Positions 54,161 to 63,063 of a DNA stretch of 64,000 bases are shown here, piece by piece. Within the stretch, counting starts at the first letter, position 1. Each line of letters starts with the position of its first letter. The notes beneath the pieces are model-generated. The model did no database searches, was not told the origin of the DNA, and was given only the letters and a program-made list of their open reading frames with translations. The stretch spans positions 62,001-126,000 of the forward strand of contig JACRPO010000018.1 of assembly GCA_016223165.1 (NCBI GenBank), in the 5' to 3' direction. Origin of the DNA: Burkholderiales bacterium (GTDB lineage Bacteria > Pseudomonadota > Gammaproteobacteria > Burkholderiales > Burkholderiaceae_C). A program made the translations under genes and the position numbers.

Positions 54161-55418
54161 GCCACGCGTGATTCAAACCGGGGCTGCGGAATTATCGGCG
54201 CTGCTCGAAGAGCGCGTGCTGCAAGGCCTCGATGAAGCCGGCGGCTGGTTGCCGTTCGACCGCTACATGGCGATGGCGCTGTATGAGCCGGGGCTCGGCT
54301 ACTACGCGCGTGGAGCGCCCATCTTCGGCGCGCGGCCCGACGGCGGCGTTGGCGGCGGCAGCGACTTCGTCACCGCGCCCGAGATGTCGCCGCTCTTTGG
54401 CGCCGCGCTGGCCCGTCAGGTGGCCGAGGTGCTGCGCCTCGGCCAGCTGGACGAAGTGGTCGAGTTCGGCGCCGGCAGCGGCGCGCTCGCCGAGCAGGTG
54501 CTGCAGGCGCTGCAAGCGGCCGGCGTGCCGCTGCGGCGCTACGCGATCGTCGAGCTCACCGGGGCGCTGCGCGCGCGCCAGCAGGCACGCCTGGCGCGCT
54601 TCGGAGCGCAGGTGCAGTGGCTCGACTCGTGGCCCGCCGAGGGCTCCGAAGGCGCGGGTGGTATGGGCGGTGTGGGCGGTATGGGCGGTGCGGGCGGTGC
54701 GGGCGGTGCGGACGAGGCGCGGCGGGCGGCATCGGCGTGCGGCCTGGAAGCCGTCGTCATCGGCAACGAGGTGCTCGATGCGATGCCCGTGAAGCTGCTG
54801 CATTGGGATGGCCGCGAATGGTTCGAGCGGGGTGTCGTCGCGGCCATGTCGGGCGGTGCGCGCCGGCTCGCCTTCGGCGACCGCCCGACCTCGCTGCGCC
54901 CGCCGCGCGCCGAAGACGCCCTGCCCGGCGCGGTGCTCGAAGTGCATGCGCAGGCCGCCGCCTTCATGGCCACGCTCGCCTCGCGGCTGGCGCGCGGCGC
55001 GGCCTTCTTCATCGACTACGGCTTTCCCGAGCGTGAGTACTACCACCCGCAGCGCCACCAGGGCACGCTGATGTGCCACCGCGCGCACCGCAGCCTGCCC
55101 GACGCCGGCGAGGTGCTGGCCGAGCCGGGCAGCAAGGACATCACGGCGCATGTCGACTTCACCGCCATGGCCCTGGCGGCGCAGGACGCCGGCGCCGAGG
55201 TGGTCGGCTACACCACGCAGGCCCGCTTCCTCGTCAACTGCGGCCTGCTCGACCTGCTGCGGGGCGCCGACGCGCGCACCATCGCGGCGGCGCAGAAGCT
55301 GATCACCGAGCACGAGATGGGCGAGCTCTTCAAGGTGCTGGCGCTCGCGCGCGGCGTGCCGTTCCCTGCGGCGGGGCCGCTCGGCTTCGTGGCGGGGGAC
55401 CGCACGCACATGCTGTAG
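54159..55418 (+). CDS. SAM-dependent methyltransferase, MidA/NDUFAF7 family
   Basis: A 419-residue protein (416 if GTG 54168 is used) of the DUF185 family. Its eukaryotic relative methylates an arginine in respiratory complex I. Visible features are PFDRYMAMALYEPGLGYYA, VVEFGAGSGALAEQVL (SAM loop), VIGNEVLDAMPV and LHRAHRSLPDAGEVLAEPG-like C-terminal conserved segments. A glycine/methionine-rich insertion from a 9-bp tandem repeat lies at about residues 168-185. Enzyme target in bacteria is unproven. Confidence 0.85.
   Translation: MPRVIQTGAAELSALLEERVLQGLDEAGGWLPFDRYMAMALYEPGLGYYARGAPIFGARPDGGVGGGSDFVTAPEMSPLFGAALARQVAEVLRLGQLDEVVEFGAGSGALAEQVLQALQAAGVPLRRYAIVELTGALRARQQARLARFGAQVQWLDSWPAEGSEGAGGMGGVGGMGGAGGAGGADEARRAASACGLEAVVIGNEVLDAMPVKLLHWDGREWFERGVVAAMSGGARRLAFGDRPTSLRPPRAEDALPGAVLEVHAQAAAFMATLASRLARGAAFFIDYGFPEREYYHPQRHQGTLMCHRAHRSLPDAGEVLAEPGSKDITAHVDFTAMALAAQDAGAEVVGYTTQARFLVNCGLLDLLRGADARTIAAAQKLITEHEMGELFKVLALARGVPFPAAGPLGFVAGDRTHML
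54660..54713 (+). repeat. Six tandem copies of a 9-bp unit inside the MidA-like gene
   Basis: Copies of GGT(A/G)(T/C)GGGC encode repeated Gly-Met/Val/Ala-Gly triplets. Frame is preserved at any copy number. The insertion is between two conserved blocks, so it is likely a flexible loop. Confidence 0.9.
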
Positions 55419-55474
55419 CGTCGGGCTCCCGCTGCGGTCCCTCTCCGGTTTCTGTTCGTCCCTTCTCCGGCCAA

Positions 55475-55507
55475 TCTCCGGTCAGTCTCCGGTCAGTCTC
55501 CGGCCCA
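55475..55507 (+). repeat. Three tandem copies of an 11-bp unit
   Basis: TCTCCGGTCAG twice exactly and once diverged (TCTCCGGCCCA), in the 157-nt gap between the MidA-like and DUF2905 genes. No gene seen. Confidence 0.8.
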
Positions 55508-55575
55508 TCCCCGGCCCATCCCGGGCGCCTCTCGCCTCACCCCTTGCCGGCATCGGCACCGATCGCGACGTCTTC

Positions 55576-55767
55576 ATGCGCTGGCTGCTCGTCTTCCTGC
55601 TCGCCTGCCTGCTTTTCAACGTGCTGCAGGGCTGGCTGGCCAAGATCGGTCTCGGCCGCCTGCCCGGGGACTTCCGCTTCCGCGCCGGCGGCCGTGAGTG
55701 GTTCGTGCCGCTGACCAGCTCGGTGGTGCTCACGGTGCTGGCATCCTTGATCGGGCTGCTGATCTAG
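55576..55767 (+). CDS. DUF2905 family small membrane protein
   Basis: A 63-residue protein with two hydrophobic helices (about 2-19 and 44-62) joined by GWLAKIGLGRLPGDFRFRAGGREWFVPLTSS, the DUF2905 signature (G-R-L-P-G-D). Function unknown. ATG 55576. Confidence 0.88.
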   Translation: MRWLLVFLLACLLFNVLQGWLAKIGLGRLPGDFRFRAGGREWFVPLTSSVVLTVLASLIGLLI

Positions 55768-55960
55768 GCATCCCGGCGGTCAGGCACGGGGGCGCCTGGC
55801 CGGGCGCCGGCCTGGATTCCTGCCGCCCGCACTTCTAGGGGCCACCCCGCCGGATCGGGGGCGGTCCGTCGAGGCAGGAAGGCGGCGTGCCGCGTAAGAT
55901 GGCGCCGGTCGAAGGCCCGGGTCCGCCCCGGGCGAAAGTGCAGCAACGGACAGCTCCAGC

Positions 55961-57130
55961 ATGGGTGCAAGCGATGTCATAGGTGCGGCCGCTGGCGCGG
56001 CGGCGGCGCCCGCCCCGGCCCCGATGGGCCGGCGCTGGTTCCTCGAAGGCGTGGCCGCCGACGGCTCGCACACCGTGCACGAGGTGGCGGTGGTGCCTTT
56101 CCGCGTCGGCCGCGACGCCACCAACGAGCTGGCACTGCAGGCGCCGGGCATGTCGCGCCAGCATGCCGTGCTCGTCGCCACCGAAGACGGCCGGCTGCGC
56201 CTCACCGACCTCGGCAGCACGAACGGCACCTACGTCAACCGGGTGCGCCTGGCGGCGGCGCGTGTGCTCGAAGAGAACGACGTCGTCCATTTCGGCAACG
56301 CCGAGTTCCGCCTCGGCGTGCTCGGCGACACCAGCGGCATCACTACCACCGGCGGCGACCGCACCATGATCGCGCCGGCGGGCGCCTCGCTGTCGGGGCA
56401 CTTCGTGCCGCACGAGCGGCAGATGATCGAGCTGCTCGGCGGCACCGGCCTCGGTGGCGCCGTGCAGCCGATCGTGCGCGCCATCGGCGGCGAGCGCTTC
56501 GCCCTCGAGCTGCTCGGCCGCAGCTCGCACCCCGACCTGCCGGCCTCGCCAGTGCACCTGTTCGCGCTGGCGGCGCGCCTGGGGCGCGAGGCGGAGCTGT
56601 CCGGCGCCTTCCGCGAGCATGGCGTGCGCGCGGTGGCGCAGCTCGCGCCGGGCAGCACGCTGTTCGTCAACACGCATCCGCAGGAGACCTTCGACCCGGC
56701 CTTTCTCGAGGCACTGCGGCGCCTGCCGCAGCAGGGGCTCGACGTCGACCTCGTGATCGAGGTGCACGAAACGGCGGTGATGGAGGTCGAGCGCATGCGC
56801 GAACTGGCCGCGCAGCTGGCCGACCTCAAGGTGCGGTTCGCCTACGACGACTTCGGCGCCGGGCAGGCGCGCCTGAACGAGCTGGCCGAGGTGCCGGCGC
56901 ACTTCGTCAAGTTCGACTTCGGCCTCGTGCACGGCCTGAACGAGGCCAGCCAGGCCAAGCAGAAGCTCGTCGCCGACCTCGTGCGCATGGTCAAGGAGCT
57001 CGGCTCGATGGCGCTGGCCGAGGGTGTCGAGACCGACGCCGAGGCCGAGATCTGCCGCCAGATGGGCTTCGACCTGATCCAGGGCTATCTCACCGGGCGG
57101 CCGGCGCCGCTGGACAGCCTGCGGGCATAG
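55961..57130 (+). CDS. FHA-EAL signalling protein
   Basis: A 389-residue cytosolic protein. The FHA domain is at about 45-125 (FRVGRDATNELAL, GMSRQHAVL, DLGSTNGTYVNRVRL). The EAL-type phosphodiesterase domain is at about 160-385. There, the signature E-A-L reads E-L-L (LELLGR, E about 183) and the next acidic motif reads EVHET rather than ELTE. YDDFGAGQARLNEL, FVKFDFGLV and LAEGVET are intact, so hydrolysis of c-di-GMP remains possible. FHA binds phosphothreonine, which would link Ser/Thr phosphorylation to c-di-GMP. No kinase gene is near. Confidence 0.88.
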   Translation: MGASDVIGAAAGAAAAPAPAPMGRRWFLEGVAADGSHTVHEVAVVPFRVGRDATNELALQAPGMSRQHAVLVATEDGRLRLTDLGSTNGTYVNRVRLAAARVLEENDVVHFGNAEFRLGVLGDTSGITTTGGDRTMIAPAGASLSGHFVPHERQMIELLGGTGLGGAVQPIVRAIGGERFALELLGRSSHPDLPASPVHLFALAARLGREAELSGAFREHGVRAVAQLAPGSTLFVNTHPQETFDPAFLEALRRLPQQGLDVDLVIEVHETAVMEVERMRELAAQLADLKVRFAYDDFGAGQARLNELAEVPAHFVKFDFGLVHGLNEASQAKQKLVADLVRMVKELGSMALAEGVETDAEAEICRQMGFDLIQGYLTGRPAPLDSLRA

Positions 57131-57243
57131 CCCGGCGCACGGGCGGCACTGGCGCCGCGGGCGCCCGGGTCAGCTTTCCCGGTGCACGCCACCACCCGTA
57201 TCCCGCCTCGCGTCTCTCCTCGCCTCTCGCCTCACATCCCGCC

Positions 57244-57624
57244 TCACATCTCGATGCGCCAGCCGTGCCCGCAGCCGCGGCAGCGCACCGTGACGCGGTC
57301 GCCGCTGGCATCGGACTGCACGAGATCGAGCCGCCCGTAGGCCTTGCACTGAGGGCACTCGGCCTGATGCGCCGCCAGCTCGGCACCCTGCAGCAACGAC
57401 AGATAGCGCCGCAGCGCCCACAGGCCGGCGCCGGCGCAGAACAAGGCGGTGAGGATCTCCTCGGCCCGTTCGGCCCAGCCGACCGTGCCGCGCATCCCTT
57501 CCAGCGCCGCGAAGATGCCCACCAGGCACAGGAACGTGAGGACGAGGTGGGCGTGGCCCTGCAGCAGCTGGCGCTCGTACCACTTGCGAAAGCCGTGGCG
57601 ACGGATGCCCTCGGCCAGCCTCAT
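57244..57624 (-). CDS. Membrane protein with C-terminal zinc ribbon
   Basis: A 126-residue protein with two hydrophobic helices (about 27-43 and 56-72), then two cysteine pairs CPQCKAYGRL and CRGCGHGWRIEM that form a probable zinc ribbon. Function unknown. The ATG overlaps the cca stop (ATGA, 57621-57624), indicating co-translation with cca. Confidence 0.75.
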   Translation of the reverse strand: MRLAEGIRRHGFRKWYERQLLQGHAHLVLTFLCLVGIFAALEGMRGTVGWAERAEEILTALFCAGAGLWALRRYLSLLQGAELAAHQAECPQCKAYGRLDLVQSDASGDRVTVRCRGCGHGWRIEM

Positions 57625-58808
57625 CGGCGTGCCGACCCCGCTGGATCCGCCACCGCGGCTGCCTCCACAGCGGCTTCCAGCGCGGCGCGCCGCGCCGCGC
57701 GAACCGCCTCGCCCACCTGCGGGCCGCGCGCACCGGAACGGGCGGCGCCCTCCGCCGCCACGGCGGTGTCGGTGGCGCGCACCGCCTCCAGCAGCGGCAG
57801 CAGCTGCGGCGCCTTCGCCTCGATGTCGATGTCGACGAAGGCGATGTCGCAGGCCCGCAGCAGGGCGGCGAAGCGCCCCGGCCGGCGCAGCGCGTCGCAA
57901 CGCTCGAACAGCGCCAGCAGCGGCACGGCCGCCGCGCGCGGCAGGCGGCGCGGCAAGGCGGCGATGCGATCGGCCTCGCGCGCGAAGAGCTCGGCGACCT
58001 CGCGCACCTCGGCCGGCACGCGCAGCCGCTCGGCGGCCCGCGCGACGGCAGCCTCGTCGGGCCAGCCGAGCAGGGCAAAGCGCACGGGCAGGTCGGCGCC
58101 GGTGTCAGCGGCGTTGTCGGCGCCGCCGTCACCCCCGGAACCCGCGGCGCGATCGAGCCGCGCCAGCGCCCGCGTGTCCAGCGTCGGCTCGGGCAGCAGC
58201 CGCGGCAGCGCACCGCAGCCGCGCAGCACCTCGAACATGCGGCTCGGCCGCGCCGCCATGAGGCCGCGCGCCAGCTCCTGCCAGACGCGCTCGGCCACCA
58301 GCGCGTTCACCTCGCCCTGGGCCACCAGTTGCACGAGCAACGCCTGCGTCTCGGGCGCGACCGTGAAGTGCGGCCAGCGCGCGGCAAAGCGTGCCAGGCG
58401 CAGCAGGCGCACCGGGTCTTCGACGAAGGCGGGCGAGACATGCCGCAGCACGCCGGCCTGCAGGTCGCGCTGGCCGCCGAACGGGTCGATCAGCGCGCCG
58501 TCGGGGCTCTCGGCCATCGCATTGATCGTGAGGTCGCGGCGCGCCAGATCCTGTTCGAGCGTCACCTCGGGCGCGGCGTGGAAGCTGAAGCCGTGGTAGC
58601 CGCGGCCGCTCTTGCGCTCGGTGCGCGCCAGCGCCACCTCCTCGCCGGTCTGCGGGTGCAGGAAGACGGGGAAGTCCTTGCCCACCGGCTTGTAGCCGAG
58701 CGCCAGCAGCTCGTCGGGCGTGGCGCCGACGGCGACCCAGTCGCGGTCGTTCACCGCCTGGCCGAGCAGCCGGTCGCGCACGGCGCCGCCGACGACGAAG
58801 AGTTGCAT
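57621..58808 (-). CDS. cca: tRNA nucleotidyltransferase (CCA-adding), no HD motif
   Basis: A class II CCA enzyme that builds or repairs the 3'-CCA. Visible in the 395-residue protein are the catalytic GGAVRDRLLGQ and DRDWVAVG (D-x-D-like acid pair), RRDLTINAMA and EDPVRLLRLARFAARW, the family core. The C-terminal half has no HD phosphohydrolase motif: the segment RFALLGWPDEAAVARAAERLRVP stands where H-D should appear. It would therefore lack the 2',3'-cyclic phosphodiesterase of the E. coli enzyme. The last 100 residues are Ala/Arg-rich. Confidence 0.9.
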   Translation of the reverse strand: MQLFVVGGAVRDRLLGQAVNDRDWVAVGATPDELLALGYKPVGKDFPVFLHPQTGEEVALARTERKSGRGYHGFSFHAAPEVTLEQDLARRDLTINAMAESPDGALIDPFGGQRDLQAGVLRHVSPAFVEDPVRLLRLARFAARWPHFTVAPETQALLVQLVAQGEVNALVAERVWQELARGLMAARPSRMFEVLRGCGALPRLLPEPTLDTRALARLDRAAGSGGDGGADNAADTGADLPVRFALLGWPDEAAVARAAERLRVPAEVREVAELFAREADRIAALPRRLPRAAAVPLLALFERCDALRRPGRFAALLRACDIAFVDIDIEAKAPQLLPLLEAVRATDTAVAAEGAARSGARGPQVGEAVRAARRAALEAAVEAAAVADPAGSARR

Positions 58809-58847
58809 GCGCCCGATGATGCCCCGGGCGACGGCTCGGCGCCCGGC

Positions 58848-59525
58848 CTACGGCTTCTGGCGATACGGCTCGTCCTCGGGCACGAACTCGTGTTCCTGCA
58901 GCGCGTCGGCGATCCAGGCCGCCGGCCCCGGTGCGGCGAGCAGCCGCTCGGCGTAGGCGGCGCAGGGCCGGGATAGCGGCAGGCCATAGGTGCGCACGCG
59001 CAGCGCCACCGGGGCGAAGTAGGCGTCGACAGCGCCGAAGGGGCCGAAGAGGAACGGGCCACCAGAGCCTGCCAGGGCCTCGCTCCACATCTGGTCGATG
59101 CGCGCGAGGTCGCGCTGCACCTGGAGCTGCTCGCGCAACACGCGCGCGCCCGCTTCCGGCAGCGAGGCTTCGACATTCATCGGGCAATGCTGGCGCAGGG
59201 CGCCGAAGCCGGCGTGCATCTCGGCGCACAGCGTGCGCGCGCGCGTGCGCTGCGGCAGCGTCTTCGGCCACACGCCACGGTCGGGGAAGCGCTCGTGCAG
59301 GTACTCGGCGATGGCGAGGCTGTCCCAGACGGTGAGGTCGCCGTCGACGAGCACCGGCACGCGCGCCGCCGGGCTGACCTTCAGCATCTCGTCGCGGAAG
59401 CCGGTGCCCAGGCCGAGCAGGAAGCTCAGCTTCCTCTCCTCGAACGGCAGGCCCAGGCCGCGCATCAGCACCCAGGGCCGCATCGACCACGAGGAGTAGT
59501 TCTTGTTGCCGATCACGAGCTGCAT
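58848..59525 (-). CDS. Glutathione S-transferase family protein
   Basis: A 225-residue protein with an N-terminal thioredoxin-like domain (LVIGNKNYSSWSMRPWVLMRG, then SPAARVPVLVDGDLTVWDSLAIAEYLHERFP with the Ser/Thr-Glu glutathione contact) and a helical C-terminal domain (about 88-215). Substrate unknown. ATG 59525 was chosen over codons upstream because it opens directly onto the first beta-strand. It lies 39 nt upstream of cca on the same strand. Confidence 0.9.
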   Translation of the reverse strand: MQLVIGNKNYSSWSMRPWVLMRGLGLPFEERKLSFLLGLGTGFRDEMLKVSPAARVPVLVDGDLTVWDSLAIAEYLHERFPDRGVWPKTLPQRTRARTLCAEMHAGFGALRQHCPMNVEASLPEAGARVLREQLQVQRDLARIDQMWSEALAGSGGPFLFGPFGAVDAYFAPVALRVRTYGLPLSRPCAAYAERLLAAPGPAAWIADALQEHEFVPEDEPYRQKP

Positions 59526-59645
59526 GGTCCGGTCCTCGAAGATGCTGAAGGCGGCGATGCTACGAGGCAAGGCTTCGCCCGGGGATCACGAGCTTGCATC
59601 GCGGCGATGTCGCGGCGACATCGCCGGCAACGGCTCGGCGGCCTT

Positions 59646-60590
59646 CTAGCGGTGCAACGAGCGCCAGCCGTCCAGCCGTGCCGGGCCTTGGCCGGGCGCA
59701 AGATAGCCCGGCGCCACCGCGCCGATCGCCGCGGGCGTGATGCCGAGGTCGGCGAGCCCCGGCTGGCGGCCGCTGGCCACGCCGGGCACGCGCAGCGAGT
59801 CGAGGTTGTCGCGCGACATCAGCGGCTGCCCGGGCAGGCACTCGAGCAGGAAGGCCTGCACGCGCGCCGCCCACCACGGCAGGGCGATCTGCGGCCGCTC
59901 GTGGCCGGAGAGGCGGCCGGCCAGGCGCACGATCTCGGACAGCGACATCACCTGCGGTCCGCAGCACTCGACCGTGCGGCCGGCCCACGACGGGTCTTCG
60001 AGCACCTTGACGATCGCCGCCGCCACGTCTTCCACCCACACCGGCTGGAAGTGCACGTGGCTGGCGGCCAGCGGCAGCACCGGCGCAATGGCCTGCAGCC
60101 TGGCGAACAGGTTGAGCAGCCGGTCGCCCTCGCCGAACACGAGCGAGGGGCGCAGGATCGTCACGGCCAGGCCGCCCGCCTTGAGCGCGTCCTCGCCGGC
60201 CGCCTTGCTGCGCAGGTAGTTGGAGGGCGCGTACGAGGCCGCGCCGAGCGCGCTCACGTGCACGAGGCGCGCGACGCCGGCGGCATGCATCGCCCGCGTC
60301 AGGGTCTCGGGCAGGCGGCGGTGCACGGCTTCGAAGTCGGCAGCCTTGCCGTGCAGGATGGCCACGAGGTTGACCACGGCGTCGCAGCCGCGCGCGAGCG
60401 CGGTCAGCGCGACCGGGTCGTGCACGTCGGCGACGACGATCTCCGCGGCGGGCAATATGCGCAGGTGGCCGGCATGCGGCGCGCGCCGTGTCGGCACGAC
60501 CAGATGGAGGCTGGGATACCGGCGCACCAGCTGTTCGCACACCGAGCGGCCGACGAAGCCGCTGCCACCGAGCACAAGGACCTTCTTCAT
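59646..60590 (-). CDS. NAD(P)-binding NDUFA9-like protein (complex I 39 kDa family)
   Basis: A 314-residue atypical SDR protein starting MKKVLVLGGSGFVGRSVCEQL, with a Rossmann GxxGxxG. NLVAILHGKAADFEAVH, VHVSALGAASYAPSNYLRSKAAGE and HFQPVWVEDVAAAI follow; the Y-x-x-x-K equivalent is retained (YLRSK). Mitochondrial NDUFA9 is an accessory subunit of complex I, but bacterial relatives are not part of it and their substrate is unknown. A TAAACT element lies about 80 nt upstream (60669-60674). Confidence 0.85.
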   Translation of the reverse strand: MKKVLVLGGSGFVGRSVCEQLVRRYPSLHLVVPTRRAPHAGHLRILPAAEIVVADVHDPVALTALARGCDAVVNLVAILHGKAADFEAVHRRLPETLTRAMHAAGVARLVHVSALGAASYAPSNYLRSKAAGEDALKAGGLAVTILRPSLVFGEGDRLLNLFARLQAIAPVLPLAASHVHFQPVWVEDVAAAIVKVLEDPSWAGRTVECCGPQVMSLSEIVRLAGRLSGHERPQIALPWWAARVQAFLLECLPGQPLMSRDNLDSLRVPGVASGRQPGLADLGITPAAIGAVAPGYLAPGQGPARLDGWRSLHR

Positions 60591-60742
60591 TGCTGATGCC
60601 GACGGGCCGCCCGCGCCGGGCGCACATGCGGCCTTGGGCGGCCTCGGGCGGCTTCACTCCTCACGGGGGAGTTTAGTGGGCGCTCGGTGCGCGGGCGCGG
60701 CCGGTGCGCTGGCGCGCCTGCCGCGGCGGGCACGGCCTCAGG

Positions 60743-60815
60743 ACCGCACTGCCTCAAGGCCGAGGCCGTACTGCTCAAGACCGTACTGCCTCAAGGCCCC
60801 TCAATTCCTCAAGGC
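60743..60815 (-). repeat. Degenerate tandem repeat between the NDUFA9-like gene and slt
   Basis: On the plus strand ACCGCACTGCCTCAAGG, GCCGTACTGCTCAAG and ACCGTACTGCCTCAAGG follow each other, then CCTCAATTCCTCAAGGCC. No gene or terminator was recognised in this 226-nt gap. Confidence 0.7.
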
Positions 60816-60816
60816 C

Positions 60817-62997
60817 TCACGGCAGCTCACGGTTCTCCGCCGGCGCCGCCGGGTCGCGCGGGCCGATCATGCTGCCCAGGCGCGCGCGCAGGCTGACGGG
60901 CCCGAAGGCGTGGCCCGCGGAGGTGGCGCCCGAACCGCCGGCCCCGGCTGTCGCAGCGCCGTGGCCCCTTGTGGCCTGCAGGCGGGCGGCGTAGACGACG
61001 GCGTTCGACAGCACCTTCTTCACGTAGTCGCGGGTCTCGTTGAAGGGGATGCCCTCGATCCAGGCCGCCGGCTCCAGCACCACGCCCTCGCGCCAGCGGC
61101 GCGGCCGCGCGGGGCCGGCGTTGTAGGCGGCGGCGCCCATCGCCTGCGCGCCGCCGAACTCCTCCAGCACCAGCTTGAGGTAGGTGGTGCCGAGCAGCAG
61201 GTTGACGTCGCGCTCGTTGACGAGCTCGGGCTTCCAGTCGGCGAGGCCGGCGCGGCGTGCCGTCCAGCGCGCGGTGCCGGGCATCAGCTGCATGAGACCG
61301 GAGGCGCCGGCGCTCGAGCGGGCATCGACGATGAAGCGCGACTCCTGCCGGATGAGCCCGTAGACGTAGGCGGGGTCGATGCCGCTCTCGGCCGCGCGCG
61401 CCAGCACCGCCTCGCGGTAGGGCAACGGGTAGCGCTGCGTCACGTCGGCCACGTCGCGCGTGCGCTCGCTGGTGTTGATGCAGCGGTCCCAGACCTCGCG
61501 CTCGCAGGCCAGCGCCGCGGCGGCCATCAGCTCGCGGTCGTTCATGCCGCGCAGCGAGTAGTTCCATTCGCGCACGCCCTCGGCGCGCAGGCCGAGCGAC
61601 ATCAGGTGCAGCGCGCGCTGCAGCCCGGCGTGCTGGCGGACCGGCTCGCGTTCGGCTTCGACGAGGGGCACCGGCGGCGGCGGCAGGTGCACGCGCTGCC
61701 CCAGGTCCTCCAGCGCCAGCTGGGCGTAGAAGCCGAGCGGGCCGGCGATCGATTCGAGTATCAGGCGCGCCAGGCCGCGCGCGCCTTCGCCCTCGGGGCC
61801 GGCGGCGGCGCCGGCGCGGACGGCGCGCGCCCGCCAGTACACCCATGTCGGCTCGCGCTGCTCGGCCGTGCTCATCTCGTCGATGGTGCGCAGCAGGAGC
61901 GTCCAGCGGTGGCGGTCGTGGCCCGGCGCACGCAGGGCGGCGCGCGCCATCCAGGCGAGCGTCTCGTCGCTGAAGGCGGGCTCCGGCGCGCGCCGCGTGG
62001 TGCCGGCGGCCGCCTTGTCGAGCGCGGCGAAGGCGCGCTGCGCGAAGTCGGCCGCCTTCGGGTGCTGCCTGAATGCGGCCTGCCGCGCCACGCCGGCCCA
62101 GGCGCGCGCCAGCTCGGCGGCAGGCAAGCGTGCCGCCTCGTACTGATCGAGCTGGGTGAAGGCGAGGTCGGGGTCGGTGGCGGCCAGCCGCCACAGCGCG
62201 AGCACAGCCAGCTGCGGGTTCGCCGTGCTGCGCGAGCCGTTGGCACCGCTCGCGCCGACGCCGCGCCTGTCGCGCAGCAGCTTCGCCGGATCCTTGAAGA
62301 GGGCGTCGACGGCGGCGGCAAGGCCGGCGTCGAGCAGCGCGGCGCGTTCGCGCGCCAGGCGCGGGCGGCTCAGCTCCACGGCCGCGCGCAGCGCCTGCCA
62401 GACTTCGTCGACGCCGAAGATGCGCTGCTCGACCAGCGTGGCCGCCAGCAGCTGGCAACCGTCGTCGCTGTCGCGCTGCGCCAGCCAGGCGTTGCGCGCT
62501 GCCACGCGCACGTCCTGCAGGCCCTCGAAATGCGTGGCCAGCAGCGCGTAGCAGGTGACCTCGCGGTCGTCGTTCATGCGAAAGCGCGGGAACTCGGCGC
62601 GCAGGGCAGCCCACTCGCGACGCCGGCCGAGCTCGAGCAGCCAGTCGTTGCGCAGCCGGTCCTCGACGTAGGTGCCGCGCCAGCGTTCGGCGAAGGCGTC
62701 GAATTCACCGGGTTGCGCTTCGGCCAGGCGGTTGCCGAGCTCCCAGTACTCGATCCAGCTCGACAGCGCATGGCCCTGGCCCGCTGCGGCGTGGCGCAGC
62801 GTGAAGAGCAACGTCTTGTCCTTGGCCCGGAAGGCCTCGCGCGCCTGCACCGCGAGGTCGTCGCTGCCGGCGCCGCCGTTCTGCGCGCGCGCCATGCGCG
62901 GCGGCGCGGCCACGGCCGCAGCCACGAGCAGAAGACCCAGGGTGGCGACGATGCGGCGCTTCACATCGTCCACTGTAGGCACGGGGCGCTTCGGCAT
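60817..62997 (-). CDS. slt: Soluble lytic murein transglycosylase Slt70-like
   Basis: A 726-residue periplasmic enzyme. It has a signal peptide (about 12-38, cleavage near ARAQNGG), a long alpha-superhelical U domain (about 60-480), then the catalytic SLT domain. The catalytic glutamate is in LIRQESRFIVDARSSAGASGLMQLMPGTA (E about 552). GAAAYNAGPAR is the usual later motif. ATG 62997 was chosen, 7 nt after a TAAATT element; GTG 62937 would lose part of the signal. Its products feed AmpD. Confidence 0.93.
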   Translation of the reverse strand: MPKRPVPTVDDVKRRIVATLGLLLVAAAVAAPPRMARAQNGGAGSDDLAVQAREAFRAKDKTLLFTLRHAAAGQGHALSSWIEYWELGNRLAEAQPGEFDAFAERWRGTYVEDRLRNDWLLELGRRREWAALRAEFPRFRMNDDREVTCYALLATHFEGLQDVRVAARNAWLAQRDSDDGCQLLAATLVEQRIFGVDEVWQALRAAVELSRPRLARERAALLDAGLAAAVDALFKDPAKLLRDRRGVGASGANGSRSTANPQLAVLALWRLAATDPDLAFTQLDQYEAARLPAAELARAWAGVARQAAFRQHPKAADFAQRAFAALDKAAAGTTRRAPEPAFSDETLAWMARAALRAPGHDRHRWTLLLRTIDEMSTAEQREPTWVYWRARAVRAGAAAGPEGEGARGLARLILESIAGPLGFYAQLALEDLGQRVHLPPPPVPLVEAEREPVRQHAGLQRALHLMSLGLRAEGVREWNYSLRGMNDRELMAAAALACEREVWDRCINTSERTRDVADVTQRYPLPYREAVLARAAESGIDPAYVYGLIRQESRFIVDARSSAGASGLMQLMPGTARWTARRAGLADWKPELVNERDVNLLLGTTYLKLVLEEFGGAQAMGAAAYNAGPARPRRWREGVVLEPAAWIEGIPFNETRDYVKKVLSNAVVYAARLQATRGHGAATAGAGGSGATSAGHAFGPVSLRARLGSMIGPRDPAAPAENRELP

Positions 62998-63004
62998 GGT
63001 CTCG

Positions 63005-63010
63005 AATTTA
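63005..63010 (-). promoter_or_regulatory. Putative -10 element of slt
   Basis: TAAATT on the minus strand, then CGAGACC, then ATG 62997 (7 nt). A leaderless or near-leaderless transcript is possible; no ribosome binding site is visible. Confidence 0.4.
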
Positions 63011-63063
63011 GCGGTGATTGCCATGCAGTTGCGGGGGTGCGTGCCGGCCGTGTCGTTGAAACG

